64,000 nt of DNA from Polyodon spathula (Eukaryota > Chordata > Actinopteri > Acipenseriformes > Polyodontidae): positions 12,629,278-12,693,277 of the forward strand of contig NC_054558.1 of assembly GCF_017654505.1 (NCBI RefSeq). Direction: 5' to 3'. Made by a program: the position numbers and the translations under genes. Each line of letters opens with the position of its first letter. The stretch's first letter is position 1. The notes beneath the pieces were generated by a model. It saw only the letters and a list, made by a program, of their open reading frames with translations, was not told where the DNA came from and did not search any database. This document shows, one piece after another, positions 45,520 through 56,696 of the stretch.

Positions 45520-46400
45520 GTTACGTGTGTGCTTCATTTCATTTACTGTAATAGATAGGATTCAGCTTTAAAAACAATTTGTAATATTTGTTTGTAATAT
45601 AATAATATTAATACTTTGAGATGGAAGCAGATATATTTAAAGTATATGTATTGAAGCATATCTTTTATTTATTTAAGACTTTGTCCTTAGAATTACACTA
45701 ACAGTGGAAGATTGTGAAAGAGCTGTTCAAGACACCCCTGTTCAGATCTGTAAACCTCACAACCCACCACTATTCTGGCCTCTAGGGCCCCCAGTTGTTC
45801 CAGTTCTTGCATCAGTTTGTACTTGCACAGACTGATCTGCTCCATACCTTGTCACACTCTACTACTGCTATTAATTATAACTACTTCCTGTATCTTGACT
45901 TGATTTTACTCTTATAGATATCTGTATTTACAGTTATTTTTGTAATTGCTCTTATTTGAAATCGTTCTTATCCATTTATCGTACTTACTACAGCTCTTAA
46001 TGGACTTTACTGGTATAAGCATATATTTTTAATATAAGTTAACTGCTCTTAGTCGAACGTGCTCTTAAATGTAATTATTTAATGTATTCTTTATTTTGCT
46101 CTTATCTGATATTGATCTTATTTTGTCCTGATTTTACTGTACCTTATAACTGCTCTTATCCGTAATGTGATACTTTGTACTGTGATATTTTGTAACAATT
46201 ATAAGCCACACTGGATAAGGGTGGCTGCTAATAAATAAATAAATAAATAAATAATAAAGAAGGATGAAGTGTCCCTGTTACTTGTAAATACATGACAAGT
46301 CATTCCAGCTGCTATCTTTATTGGTAACACTTTCAGAATAAACAATGCACCTGATGATTTGACAATGATCACTGTGTTAATTATTGCCATGTGAACAAGT
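45520..46400 (+). pseudogene. V9: TCR V pseudogene split by an L2 LINE
   Basis: A decayed leader lies at about 45475-45555. The V exon begins at 45678 and follows V8 to 'gagctgttcaaga' (45735). An L2-type LINE tail intervenes (45736-46257) and the exon resumes with 'agaaggatgaagtgtccc', keeping a first-Cys region (TCKYM) and then decaying before any second Cys. No RSS is found. V13 has the same insertion at the same point, so the insertion came before the duplication. Confidence 0.85.
45736..46257 (+). mobile_element. L2-type LINE 3' end inside V9
   Basis: It ends with the typical L2-clade tail 'cactggataagggtggctgc' and a (TAAA)n tract. The 5' part resembles the RT C-terminal end, then 3' UTR rich in 'gctctta'. 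About AAGA is repeated at both borders. Confidence 0.8.
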
Positions 46401-46573
46401 TCAGTGCCATTTACCTTTTAAAATAGTAGCTCAATAGACATTACATATACATGTGTTTATACTGGTTATAAATGGATCAGTTTTCCACTAAGAAGTGTAA
46501 AATGCCCTTGTCTGAAAACAAGCTTGAAGTGTGGGGAAGGAGGCGGGTCCTAAACACCTGATTGTTGTTTTGT

Positions 46574-46592
46574 TATCACATGACATGAAGTG
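46574..46592 (+). promoter_or_regulatory. Candidate V10 promoter motif
   Basis: 'tatcacatgacatgaagtg', the clearest copy of the motif shared by the 40-64 kb V segments, about 175 bp before the leader ATG. Confidence 0.45.
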
Positions 46593-46730
46593 AATATCTG
46601 CAATGTGTCACAAGAACACTGCACCTATATCAACACACAACTCATGAAGCACAGCCTGTTACTCCACTTGAACACTGTACAGGGGAATAATGTCTGTCCC
46701 TTCTCTGCAAGATGAGTCTGCTAGAAGACT

Positions 46731-46806
46731 GCAAGAAATGATCCTTCAGTGTGTATTGCTAATTACAGTCCTTGCTAATTATAATATTTCACTATTGTAA
46801 AATTAA

Positions 46807-46876
<70 letters not shown>

Positions 46877-47189
46877 TCAGATCTTGTCTCTGGAAATGCA
46901 GTCACACAGGCTGTTCCCATAATAACAGTTCGAGAAGGAGAGACTGCTCTTTTTACATGCAATTATACAACAAGTCTTAGCAGCTACCTTCTCTACTGGT
47001 ACAGCCATGATGGAGAAACAGGACATCACTTTTTAATACGAAGGTGGGAAGACAATGTAGAATTCAGAGCGGATGGCGAGGAAGCCCGCTTTTTAATGGA
47101 AGTAAAAGCTGGGGAAAAATTGACAACTTTCAAAGTTGAAGACTCTCAGTTGAAAGATGGCACCATTTATTACTGTGTTTTTTGTGAGT
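46731..47189 (+). CDS. V10: TCR V segment, V exon intact, leader doubtful
   Basis: A leader-like ATG at about 46731 (MILQCVLLITVLA) has CTAATT where V7, V11 and V14 have the donor GTAATT, with about 5 bp lost. The next GTAAAA would splice out of frame. The V exon starts at 46881 and is intact: DLVSGNAVTQ, FTCNYT (first Cys), LYWYSH (Trp), ARFLMEV, TIYYCVFCE (second Cys). An unspliced frame from 46772 runs through the ATT microsatellite as poly-Ile straight into the V exon. It has no counterpart in unit 2. Confidence 0.75.
46808..46876. repeat. (TTA)n microsatellite abutting the V10 splice acceptor
   Basis: The repeat runs to within three bases of TTTCAG, so it forms the region where the polypyrimidine tract is expected. 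Confidence 0.95.
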
Positions 47190-47228
47190 CACAGTGCTGG
47201 GAATACTACACAGCTTGTGCAAGAACTG
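47190..47228 (+). promoter_or_regulatory. V10 RSS
   Basis: CACAGTG at 47190-47196, then GCAAGAACT after 22 bp (or CAAGAACTG after 23). Confidence 0.75.
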
Positions 47229-47405
47229 CATTAGAAAAAGACAAAAGCGAAAGGAGAATTACTAGATGAAGATCAACAGATGTCACTTTGTGAAAGCATT
47301 GTTGCTTTCTGATCTTTATAAACCACAAAAAACTACAACGTGTAATAGAATGAAGCCAAAGCTGTAGCATGTGCAGTGCAGTAACATATATATCAAGATC
47401 AAAGT

Positions 47406-47417
47406 CTAACACACACA

Positions 47418-47473
<56 letters not shown>
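47406..47473. repeat. (CA)n microsatellite
   Basis: CA repeat of about 65 bp with one early interruption. Confidence 0.95.
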
Positions 47474-47477
<4 letters not shown>

Positions 47478-47479
47478 AA

Positions 47480-48540
47480 CTCATAAGCTTGGACTCCCAT
47501 AATTTTTCTTAATTGCAAACAATAATATAGTTCCTTTACAATGTGGACTCCATCCTCCTGATGTCACAATACAAAGCCTACCCCCCCCCCCCCAAGCAAG
47601 AATTAATCTCACTTCAGTTTTTTCCCCAGGTCTAATCACATCATACTTAAAGAAGAAAACTTTGGATCATATGCCCATATTTAAAATATACAAAAAAAAA
47701 AATATTACAAGGGGATGCCATCATTTTAATCCTTTCAAAAATAAAGCAATAGAACCTCGATAGAGATCAGTATTTTCTGGTAGTTTACCACACTGGTTAG
47801 AGCTGCAGTTCTGGCAAGGTAAAGATGCCTTTATTGTAACCAAAACTATCAATCAGTCTAACTGTTTAAAACCTGGGTTATACCCTCTAAACAGATACAG
47901 TAGCTTCACATGCTGCGCATCCTGCTGCTTCTCCTCCAGCCCTCAGTCTGCTGTTTCACCTGATTTCAGATTCTTTCTCTGACCTTCGTCTCTGAATCTC
48001 CAGTGATATCAAGCAACTTATTCATTCTCTCAACATTGCCATTTCTTCAGTTTCTGACAGCCTGGATACATTTGATAACAGGATTACTCATCTTAAACGA
48101 GCAGCTCCCCCTCCCATCAGTCACTTCAGCAGCCTGTCACTTCCGCCTCTTTCACCGCCCTGCCCCTGCCAATCTTCACGCTCGCGACTGCTTCTCATTC
48201 TGCCTCCTCCTCCACTTCAATGGTTCATTGGCACCCTCTCTCTCTCCTCAGATTAGATGCAGTATAACTGAAGTTAAAGGTGTTATCTTGATTTCAATTC
48301 ATATTTCTACATCAGAGAATGGGGTTGTAGACTGCAGAGAACTATCTGTCAAAAAAATCGTACTCTTGGTGAATTTCTTCGCTTTTTGTTTTCGTGAGAT
48401 GTTTTATGTGAAGTTTACTTTCTGGCTGCAGGAATTAGATTTATATTTGCATAACATTGTCGACCACTCTGTCAGATATGGTGGCACTATTTTTAAGAAT
48501 ATCACAAAGTGTTTTAAGCCAAAGCAGAATCCTGTCTAGC
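47480..48540. other. Intergenic DNA with an unrecognised open frame
   Basis: A + strand frame of 178 codons (48003-48539) has no recognisable domain. In other frames the segment around 47970-48250 has LINE-like composition, and it lies directly before an L2 fragment. I read it as decayed LINE sequence rather than a gene. Confidence 0.4.
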
Positions 48541-48548
48541 ATTGGATA

Positions 48549-48865
48549 ACACCCTTATAGACTGGTCCCAACCCAACAGGCCCTGGTACTGTCCCGCCAT
48601 GAATACTGCTAATCCTTCCTGGCCATGCGGCCTCCCTGCTCCCATCTGCTCTAGCTCATCCAAAACTCTGCTGCTCGCCTTGTCTTTTCCCTTCCTTGTT
48701 TCTCCCACTCTGCTCCGCTGCTCTGCTCCCTCCACTGGCTCAATATTGCATCTCGCATCCAATTCAAAACTCATGTACTCGTCTATCGCTGTCTCAACCT
48801 TTCTGTTCCTTCCTATCTCTAAACTATTATTTCTTCCTACACCCCCTCTAGCTCCTGTTAATACA
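48549..48865 (+). mobile_element. L2-type LINE fragment (RT C-terminus)
   Basis: In the + strand, stop-broken frame: QALVLSRHEYC, LIQNSAARLVFSLP, PLLCSLHWLNIASRIQFKT. These match the L2-clade RT end (LVLSRLDYCNSLL.., QN.AARLV, LHWLP...RI.FK). A related copy lies at 59610-59975 before unit 3. Confidence 0.85.
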
Positions 48866-49144
48866 GCAGTCTTTTTTTGGGGCCTTTTCACAAGTTTTTC
48901 TTCCCAACGTGCACGGGTATGGCCACTTCAATGAAAAAAAGCACACATTTAAACTGGTCCAATGATGAGGCTAGCTAAATATTTAATATTACCAAGTGAT
49001 AGTGTTAGTATTACTTTTGAAACATTACAATGTGGTGTACTGTATATCCTCAAATACCAGAATCATTTAAAATACATTATTACACAAGGGTTGTTTCACA
49101 ATTCAGATACAAACACCAAACAATACGTTCTAATAAAACAAGAA

Positions 49145-49295
49145 GCCAAGTGTGAGTGTGCAAGCTCCTTATATCATGCAGTTACGTGTGATCGTGCAAG
49201 CGCCGTATATCATGTAATCAAGTATGAGCGTGCAAGCTCCTTATATCATGCAGTCAAGTATGAGCGTGCAAGCTCCTTATATCATGCAGCCAAGG
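49145..49295. repeat. 36-bp tandem repeat, 4 copies
   Basis: Same unit as at 39185. Confidence 0.9.
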
Positions 49296-49903
49296 ACCTA
49301 TGTGCCTTCACTCAAACTTCAAAATGGGATTTCATTGTCAACCAAAGCTGCACAGATAGTATCGGAAAAAACAATAAGGAGCTTTAGAGTGATTTCAGGG
49401 AAACTACTTGGCAGGAATTAATGCACATGTGAAAGACTGGTCTTTTCAATTAAAGAATTCAAGCTGCACAAAGATGTTATTCGGTGAATGCTGCAGTTTT
49501 CCTGTGACTCAAATAGAACCTGTGTAACGTTCAAGGCTAAAAACACCGCTAGATGTCGATGTGTCTCTGTGTAAGATCCTACAAATAGATAAGTAATTTA
49601 GGCAATACAGTCACTTCTGGAAATAAGGATGTGACAGATTGGCCGATGGTCAGACCAGAGCCAGGTGGCAAAACTAAACACAAAATAAACAAAAACAAAA
49701 AAAAAAAAACTTCAGATACTTAGAGCTTGCCATACTTGCTTGGTGATTAATTATTATTTTTTATATCCAGTTTATATTTGCTTTGCATGAATACAGAAAA
49801 TAAAACCATAGGACTGGTTATTTTTTCAAAGACATTTTCTGCCTAGGCAGGAAACCAAATGGGAGTGTGGGTGTGATGCATCTTTTTCATCGTCAGCTTT
49901 TTT

Positions 49904-49925
49904 ATCATCACACGATATGAAATTA
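49904..49925 (+). promoter_or_regulatory. Candidate V11 promoter motif
   Basis: 'atcatcacacgatatgaaat', homologous to the V7 and V14 motif but only about 45 bp before the leader ATG, since about 100 bp found in V7 and V14 are deleted here. Confidence 0.4.
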
Positions 49926-49964
49926 ACATTAATAATATGAGATTCTTCTGTAAGACTGAAAACA

Positions 49965-50039
49965 ATGATCATTAAAATTGCAATGCTAGTCCTTGCCACT
50001 GGTAATTTCTGTTCTGTTACTTTATTTAACAAGTTATTC

Positions 50040-50099
<60 letters not shown>

Positions 50100-50945
50100 C
50101 CGTGTAACAATTTTTTTTGTTTGTTTTTTTGTTCCTGGGTAGTAAGTGTTATTTCCTAATTGCTTATGCCTCAAACGTATAGAAAATGGCTATTATTCCC
50201 CACAAACTTTGCTTTTGTGACCAGGACAGTGATATTTCAAAATATCACTATTTCCAATGGGAAAACAGGCAAATGTGTGTCTTTTCATTCACATAAAGTC
50301 AGAAAAAAACAATATATGAATCCAAATTAACATGTATTTATACTAAAGTAATACAAAAATGACTACAAAAGATTTAGAAGTGAGTAGTTTTTCGAGATTT
50401 ACGATTATACTGTATTTACACTGTCATGTTCACAAAAGCAAAGTTTGTGGGGAATAATAGCCATTTTCTATACTTTTGAGACATAAGCAATTAGGAAATA
50501 ACACTTACTACCCAGGAACAAAAATTGTATTACATAGTGTAATAATAATAATAATAATAATAATAGTTCAGTCAAACACAATCTCATCATTAATAAAGCA
50601 TGATGCTTAATTTATTTGTTTTCTTATTTATTTCAGATCTTGTCTTTGGAAATACAGTTTCACAAGAAGACCGTCCAAGTATAGTTCGTGAGGGAGAAAC
50701 TGTTGAGCTTACTTGTAAATACACTACAAGTTTCACCTACTATGCTCTTGCCTTTTATCAACATACCCAAGGGAAGCCCCATCTCTATTTAACTCAGAGG
50801 CGGGACGATGATGCTGAGCACCTCGCTACTAACCTGGACAGACGTTTTTTCACACAGTTAAAATCCAGGGACAAGGTGACAACTTTAGCAATTGCCAAAA
50901 CGAAGATGGAAGACTCTGCCACATACTACTGTGCTTTGTTTGACC
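49965..50945 (+). CDS. V11: TCR V segment with Phe at the invariant Trp
   Basis: Leader exon 49965-50001 codes for MIIKIAMLVLAT and ends in phase 1 before GTAATT. The intron holds an AAT repeat and a 442-bp MITE. The V exon starts at 50637, reading DLVFGNTVSQ. First Cys (LTCKYT) and second Cys (ATYYCALFD) are kept and the frame is open. The core Trp codon is TTT (Phe): LAFYQH instead of LAWYQH in V14. The Trp packs against the disulphide in all Ig V domains, so folding is doubtful; IMGT practice would call this ORF rather than functional. The deletion before the leader may also remove promoter sequence. Confidence 0.85.
50042..50097. repeat. (AAT)n microsatellite in the V11 leader intron
   Basis: AAT repeat that also served as the TAA target of the MITE. 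Confidence 0.95.
50098..50539 (+). mobile_element. TIR DNA transposon (MITE) in the V11 leader intron
   Basis: 442 bp, starting CACCGTGTAACAA and ending TATTACATAGTG, with TAA on each side. It is the same family as 20430-20956 with a shorter second arm. Confidence 0.88.
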
Positions 50946-50984
50946 CACAGTGCTGCATGCGAGTGCAGATCTAGTGCAACATCT
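50946..50984 (+). promoter_or_regulatory. V11 RSS
   Basis: CACAGTG, 23-bp spacer, nonamer GCAACATCT at 50976-50984. Confidence 0.8.
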
Positions 50985-51584
50985 ACCAGGATGCAGAACA
51001 GTCCCTAGCTATGGCTGTGGTGTGTTGTATATAGTTTTAGCTCCAAAGTGCATGACTGAGCAGGAAAGCATAACCACCTAGATCAGTCAGTGGTCTATGT
51101 GTTCTGTGGCTAGTGACTTGTTACTAAGTGTGCTAATTACGAACTGCATGTGGTTCAGTATGTTTCTATATATCAGTTAGGGAGGGATAGTGATTCACTC
51201 CTCTAACCCACTCCTGATCACGGTTGATTAACAAGCTAATTATCATTGTTGTATTTATATAGCATTTTGTTGCTATTCCTCAGTTTAAAAAACCAACAAC
51301 AACTTGCAAGGTAATGGATAAAATGCTTACTAAACATCAATAAATATTATTAGAATAATGGAAGCAGACTACATAGACAATGATGTTTCATTAATATATT
51401 ACAATTAATAAGGATTGGAAATGATTTCCATTGGCAGTCAGATGAAAGTGCAAAAAGACAAAAACGATGAGTATCTTGTGAAAGGGGGCTGTAGGTATTC
51501 ACTGACAGAAGGGAGAGACACAGAAGCACTGATGTTGAAATGCCACATGATTTATTTACATTTATAATTACTGGTTGTCATCGC

Positions 51585-51690
51585 TACCAGCAATGATAAC
51601 TCCTAGGCAGGGTCAGAGCCACGTGACTGTACCAGCAATGATAACTCCTAGGCAGGGTGAGAACCATGTGACTCTACCAGCAATGGTAAA
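51585..51690. repeat. 45-bp tandem repeat with E-box, about 2 copies
   Basis: Homologous to 41511-41700. One unit has CACGTG, the other CATGTG. Confidence 0.88.
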
Positions 51691-52325
51691 GCGCACAGGC
51701 ATGTGTACACAAACTGGAGTGTAAACAAAAGAAATACAAAGCTACAAAATAATATGTGCCTATAGATGCTACATCCAGTTTAAAGGGTGGTCTCCTTGCA
51801 GGAACCTGCACTCACACACACTCTGCATAAATTGACAGGATTTAAATCCTGTAACTAAACACTGTCCTCTACTGGTACACAAGCAATCCCAGTCACATGT
51901 TCAGTTGTGCTGAGTTCTTCTTACTCACCAGCCAAGCAGCAGGAGTGGAAACAATGGTCTGCAACACAATGGCTGAGTTTCCATAGAAAAAGCAAAATAA
52001 GTCTCACCTTTTTCTCACACATTTTTGGCAGTACCTTTCAGGTTGTGTAGGTTTCCGGATGTTTTCTTTTAGCCAGAGAAACTATCCTTCCAAATGCAAA
52101 TAACCTAATTAATATTGAAGAACGGGAGAGAATATTTAAATGTTTCTGTCTGAGTTCCAATCTGGCCTTGCTCGACGAATGATGCGGTACAGAGTTCTTA
52201 AACTGTGTTTCCACTGAGGTTTCAGGTTGTATTGAAACACTGCAAGGACAGCCTGCCTCATTTACCCACCAAAAAAAAAATAAAAAAAGAATGGGGAAAA
52301 AAACCTCAAAACACAATGTTACACA

Positions 52326-52326
<1 letters not shown>

Positions 52327-52394
<68 letters not shown>

Positions 52395-52401
52395 TATTAT
52401 T
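52327..52401. repeat. (TTA)n microsatellite
   Basis: Matched by a TTA repeat at 63384-63445 in unit 3. Confidence 0.95.
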
Positions 52402-53274
52402 CATAAGAAAACAAGGTGTTGTATTATTTGCTTAACATTTTTGACTGCATATATATTTATTGTTGCTAAAATGCCAGCACTTTTTTTATAGTATTTATTA
52501 GCTTATTAAACAACTTGACTGTAATTGGCAATAATTTGAAACGTTGAATAAATGGTGTCACACAAAAATAAATAAATAAAATCCTTGTACTGTATGCATT
52601 CATTTATTTTTTTTCCTATTTGGTCAACAAAGCATGCCAGGGCTACTTGCAGCACATATCAGATAAAAAAAGGATTATCAGATAATAAAGGCATTTAGTT
52701 ATAATAGAAACATGTGCAAGGTTATGTCACAAACAGGATTTTCTGTACTGAACTCTTGTAAGCAATAGGTACAGCTTTCGGACATGTTTGCATGTCAATT
52801 GCAGTTTTTTAGCGTGAGAAGCGATTTGCACCCCTTTAAATGTGTACAATGTTTCAGATGCGCTCTTCCTATAGTGTGAGGCGTGTGTATGGTAAGTGCT
52901 GCTATGCCACAGAAGTCATGACGGTGGAGAGAGGATCTGGAGTTTCTCAACTGCGTGGAAACCAGGCCAATGCTGACTCTATCAGTACAGGGTCATCAGC
53001 CCAGTGTGTGCAGCTCTATCAGTCCTGGATAATCAGCCCAGTGTGTGCAGCTACCTTTAAAATAAGTTAACATTTTACAGACTTCTACTGGTTTAAAGAA
53101 CCTTCCAATACCCTGCAAAGCTGACACAGCTCACCCAATCGGTATTGAGATAAATCCTCCTGATGACAAGAACAGTCACATGATATGAAATGGATGTCTG
53201 TGTTTACCCATGCTGCCCAGCTGTATGAATGCACAGCTCATTCTCAACACCCAAGCCATCTCCGTCTGTGTGTC

Positions 53275-53814
<540 letters not shown>

Positions 53815-54150
53815 CAGTGCCTTGCAAAAGTATTCAGACCCCTGACCAATTCTCTCATATTATTGAATTACAAATGGTACATTGAAATTTCGTTCTGTTC
53901 GATATCTTATTTTTAAACTCAGAATCAATTATTGTAAGGTGGCATTGGTTTTATGTTGGAAAATATTTTTAAGAAAAATAAAAAACTGAAATATCTTGAT
54001 TGCATAAGTATTCAACCCCTGTGCTGTGGAAGCTCACAGTTTCAGTGTTTAAAAATAAAATATCAAACGGAACAAAATTTCAATGTACCATTTGTAAATT
54101 GTTAATATGAGAGAATTGGTCAGGGGTCTGAATACTTTTGCAAGGCACTG
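53815..54150 (+). mobile_element. Non-autonomous Tc1-type element (MITE)
   Basis: 336 bp with inverted ends CAGTGCCTTGCAAAAGTATT and a TA on each side, the Tc1/mariner target. The inverted arms extend about 100 bp. No coding capacity. About 30 bp of its right end and flank ('gaatacttttgcaaggcact') is duplicated at 54162-54182. Confidence 0.92.
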
Positions 54151-54228
54151 TATATTGAAAGGAATACTTTTGCAAGGCACTGTATATTGAAAGTATATGT
54201 ATTGAAGCATATCTTTTATTTATTTAAG

Positions 54229-54285
54229 AGTTTGTCCTTAGAAATACACTAACAGTGGAAGATTGTGAAAGAGCTGTTCAAGACA
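54229..54285 (+). pseudogene. V13: TCR V relic, duplicate of V9
   Basis: It has the V9-like acceptor and first 57 bp of V exon (GNTLTVEDCERAVQ region), then the same L2 insertion. The rest of the V exon is missing because an LTR element follows the L2 tail. Confidence 0.85.
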
Positions 54286-54827
54286 CCCCTTTTCAGATCT
54301 GTAAACCTCACAACCCTCCACTATACTGGACTCTATGGTCCCCAGTTGTTCCAGTTCTTGCATCAGCTTGTACGTGTATTGACTGATCTGATCCATACCT
54401 TGCAACACTCTACTACTGCTATTCATTATAACTACTTCCTGTATCTTGACTTGATTTTACTCTTATAGATATCTGTATTTACAGTTATTTTTGTAATTGC
54501 TCTTATTTGAAATAGTTTTTATCCATTTATCGTACTTACTACATGCTCTTAATGGACTTTACTGGTATAAGCACATATTTTTAATATAAGTTAACTGCTC
54601 TTAGTCGAACGTGCTCTTAAATGTAATTATTTACTGTATTCTTTATTTTTCTCTTATTTGATTTTGATCTTATTTTCTTCTGATTTTACTGTACCTTATA
54701 ACTGCTCTTATCTGTAATGTGATATTTTATAATGTGATACTTTATACTGTGATATTTTGTAACAATTGTAAGCCACCCTGGATAAGGGTGTCTGCTAATA
54801 AAAAAATAAATAAAATAATAAAGAAAT
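54286..54827 (+). mobile_element. L2-type LINE 3' end in V13
   Basis: Copy of 45736-46257, ending 'ctggataagggtgtctgct' and an A-rich tail. Confidence 0.85.
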
Positions 54828-54830
54828 AAT

Positions 54831-56510
54831 TGTGGCAAAGTGCCTGCCCCTGTGTGTATTTTCTGTTATATGTTGTGTGTTAATGTTGGTTTATAGTCTT
54901 TGGTACACGGGATATAAACGGGTCTGTATAACGCGAGTCTTTAAAATGTATATTTGTGTTTTGTGATGAGGACTACACAGCACTTCACGTGCAAGTAAAA
55001 CTTAATAATATGTGAGCACAGGGAATTACACTTTATTAATTCACGTGCAGTTGTACCGCAACTCCAATTGAATGATTGATTCGCAATCGAGTCTCGGTAC
55101 AACTGTTTAAAAGCTACATCTTTTCACCTACTCGAGGTTGTGTGTTCAGTGAGTGGAGAAGGGGGTTGGAGACGCATGTAATAATAAGTGTAATAATAAT
55201 AATAATAATCATTAAATAGAAGCTCACCGTGTTTTGTCGGTATAGTCCATTTTCTTTGACTTTTTGTTTTGGCGAATGTGCCTGTGTCTTGTTTGTCTTT
55301 GCAACCTTTTATTTTCTGCTTGTATAAATTATTAAATGCTGAGCGAGACCATTCCTCAGCTCCACCAAACTCCACCTCTCTCTTTGTTTATTTCCTGGTT
55401 CCTGTTTTCCTGGGGGATTGTGAGCGTCCAGCGCCCAGACGGGGGGACCGGGGGAAACCAAAGTTCAAGGGACTGCTGTTGCCACCTCCACTATCAGAGG
55501 AAGAATGCCTGCTGTCCTCATCTCCACCACCAGAGGGTGAGTGCCTGCTTGTATCACTTCCCCTACCAGCACCACCTGAAGGAGAGAAGCAGGTGCTTCC
55601 TCTGCCTCCATCACCTTACCCTGCAAGTGAGGGAGAGCCGCACCAGTCCCCTGTAATAAGGGCAGATTACATGCCGCTCCCACCTCTGCCACCAGGAGAC
55701 TACACGCTGCTCCCACGTCTGCCACCAGGAGACTGCACGTCTCTGCCACCTCCATTGGCAGGAGCAGAGCAGCAAGAGCTGCCTTAGCCTCCGCCCCCTT
55801 CACTGGCAGGAGACTACATGCCTACGCCACCTCCACTGGCAGGAGCAGAGCATCAGAAGCTGCCACTGCCTCCGCCACCTCCACCGCCAGGAGCAGAGCA
55901 GCAGGAGCAGAGGGTGAATGCCTCCTGCCACCTCCACCAGCAGAGGGTGAATGCCTGCTGGGTCCCACCAGCAGAGGGTGAATGCCACCACCAGCAGAGG
56001 ATGAATGCCTGCTGGTATCACTTCCCCCACCATCACGTGGAGTGGAGCTGGAGCTGCCTCTCCCTGCACCAGAAGGAACAGGAATAGATGCTGGCGGTCC
56101 TCAGCAGCCCTTGTATAGGCTGCTGAGGGAAGGATGGGGAAGAACCACCCGGCCGCAGTGGCCAAGAAGTGGGCCAACACCCACACCCCAGCTTGTTCTG
56201 ACTCCCTGCCTCACTTCGCCCAATGATGCCTGCCTCGCTTTGCCCAAGGATGCCCGCCTGGCATCGCCCAAGGATGCCTGCCTGGCATCGCCCAGGGTTT
56301 CCTGCCGCGCCGCATCACCTGGGGTTGCTTGGTACTCCGCATCGCCTGGGGTTGTCTAGTGCTCCGCATCGCCTGGGGTTGCCAGCCTCTCCGCATCTCC
56401 TGGGGTTGCCAGCCGCTCCGCATCGCCTGGGGTTACCAGCCGCTCAGCATCGCCTGGGGTCGCTGGAACTGCAACACCTGGGGTTGTAGTGAGCTCTGCT
56501 TGGATGCAGG
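54831..56510 (+). mobile_element. Non-autonomous LTR element, family A, copy 2 (3' part missing)
   Basis: It starts TGTGGCAAAGTGCC, the reverse complement of the solo LTR end at 44967. The LTR runs to about 55425, where its terminus is altered. The interior codes for the same repeat protein as copy 1 on the + strand. No second LTR is seen; around 56500 it gives way to another element. Confidence 0.8.
55426..56510 (+). pseudogene. Family A repeat-rich protein, copy 2
   Basis: Frames broken by stops and shifts keep the family blocks in the same order: EEECLLSSSPPPEGECLLV, PLPPLPPGDYTLLPRLPPG, AGAEQQELP, PPPPPPPGAEQQEQ, then SPKDACLA-like and SPGVA-like repeats to about 56490. The conserved non-repeat stretch GPQQPLYRLLRE is shared with copy 1. 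The zinc knuckle region is missing. Repeat numbers differ from copy 1. Confidence 0.65.
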
Positions 56511-56696
56511 GGTCAGTGTGGCCAGACCCCCACCAGAGGGAGCTGCCAGCTATGGAAAAGGGGGGAGAGGTCAGGAGACCACCTTCCCCCGCAGCAGTTT
56601 CACTGCCGGAGATTTTGGGGGAGGTCTGGAGACCACCAACCCCAGCAGCTTTTCCACTGCTACACTTGCCCTGGCTGAAGGAGTCAGTCTGGGAGC

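Noticed and set aside
48003..48539. 178-codon frame of unknown type
   Set aside because: No domain, no start context or partner exon, and it lies against an L2 fragment. It was kept only as unrecognised sequence.
52038..52316. Minus-strand 92-codon frame, also similar at 63177-63377
   Set aside because: Shared only because the duplicons are homologous. The reading frame is not conserved in its ends and no domain is seen.
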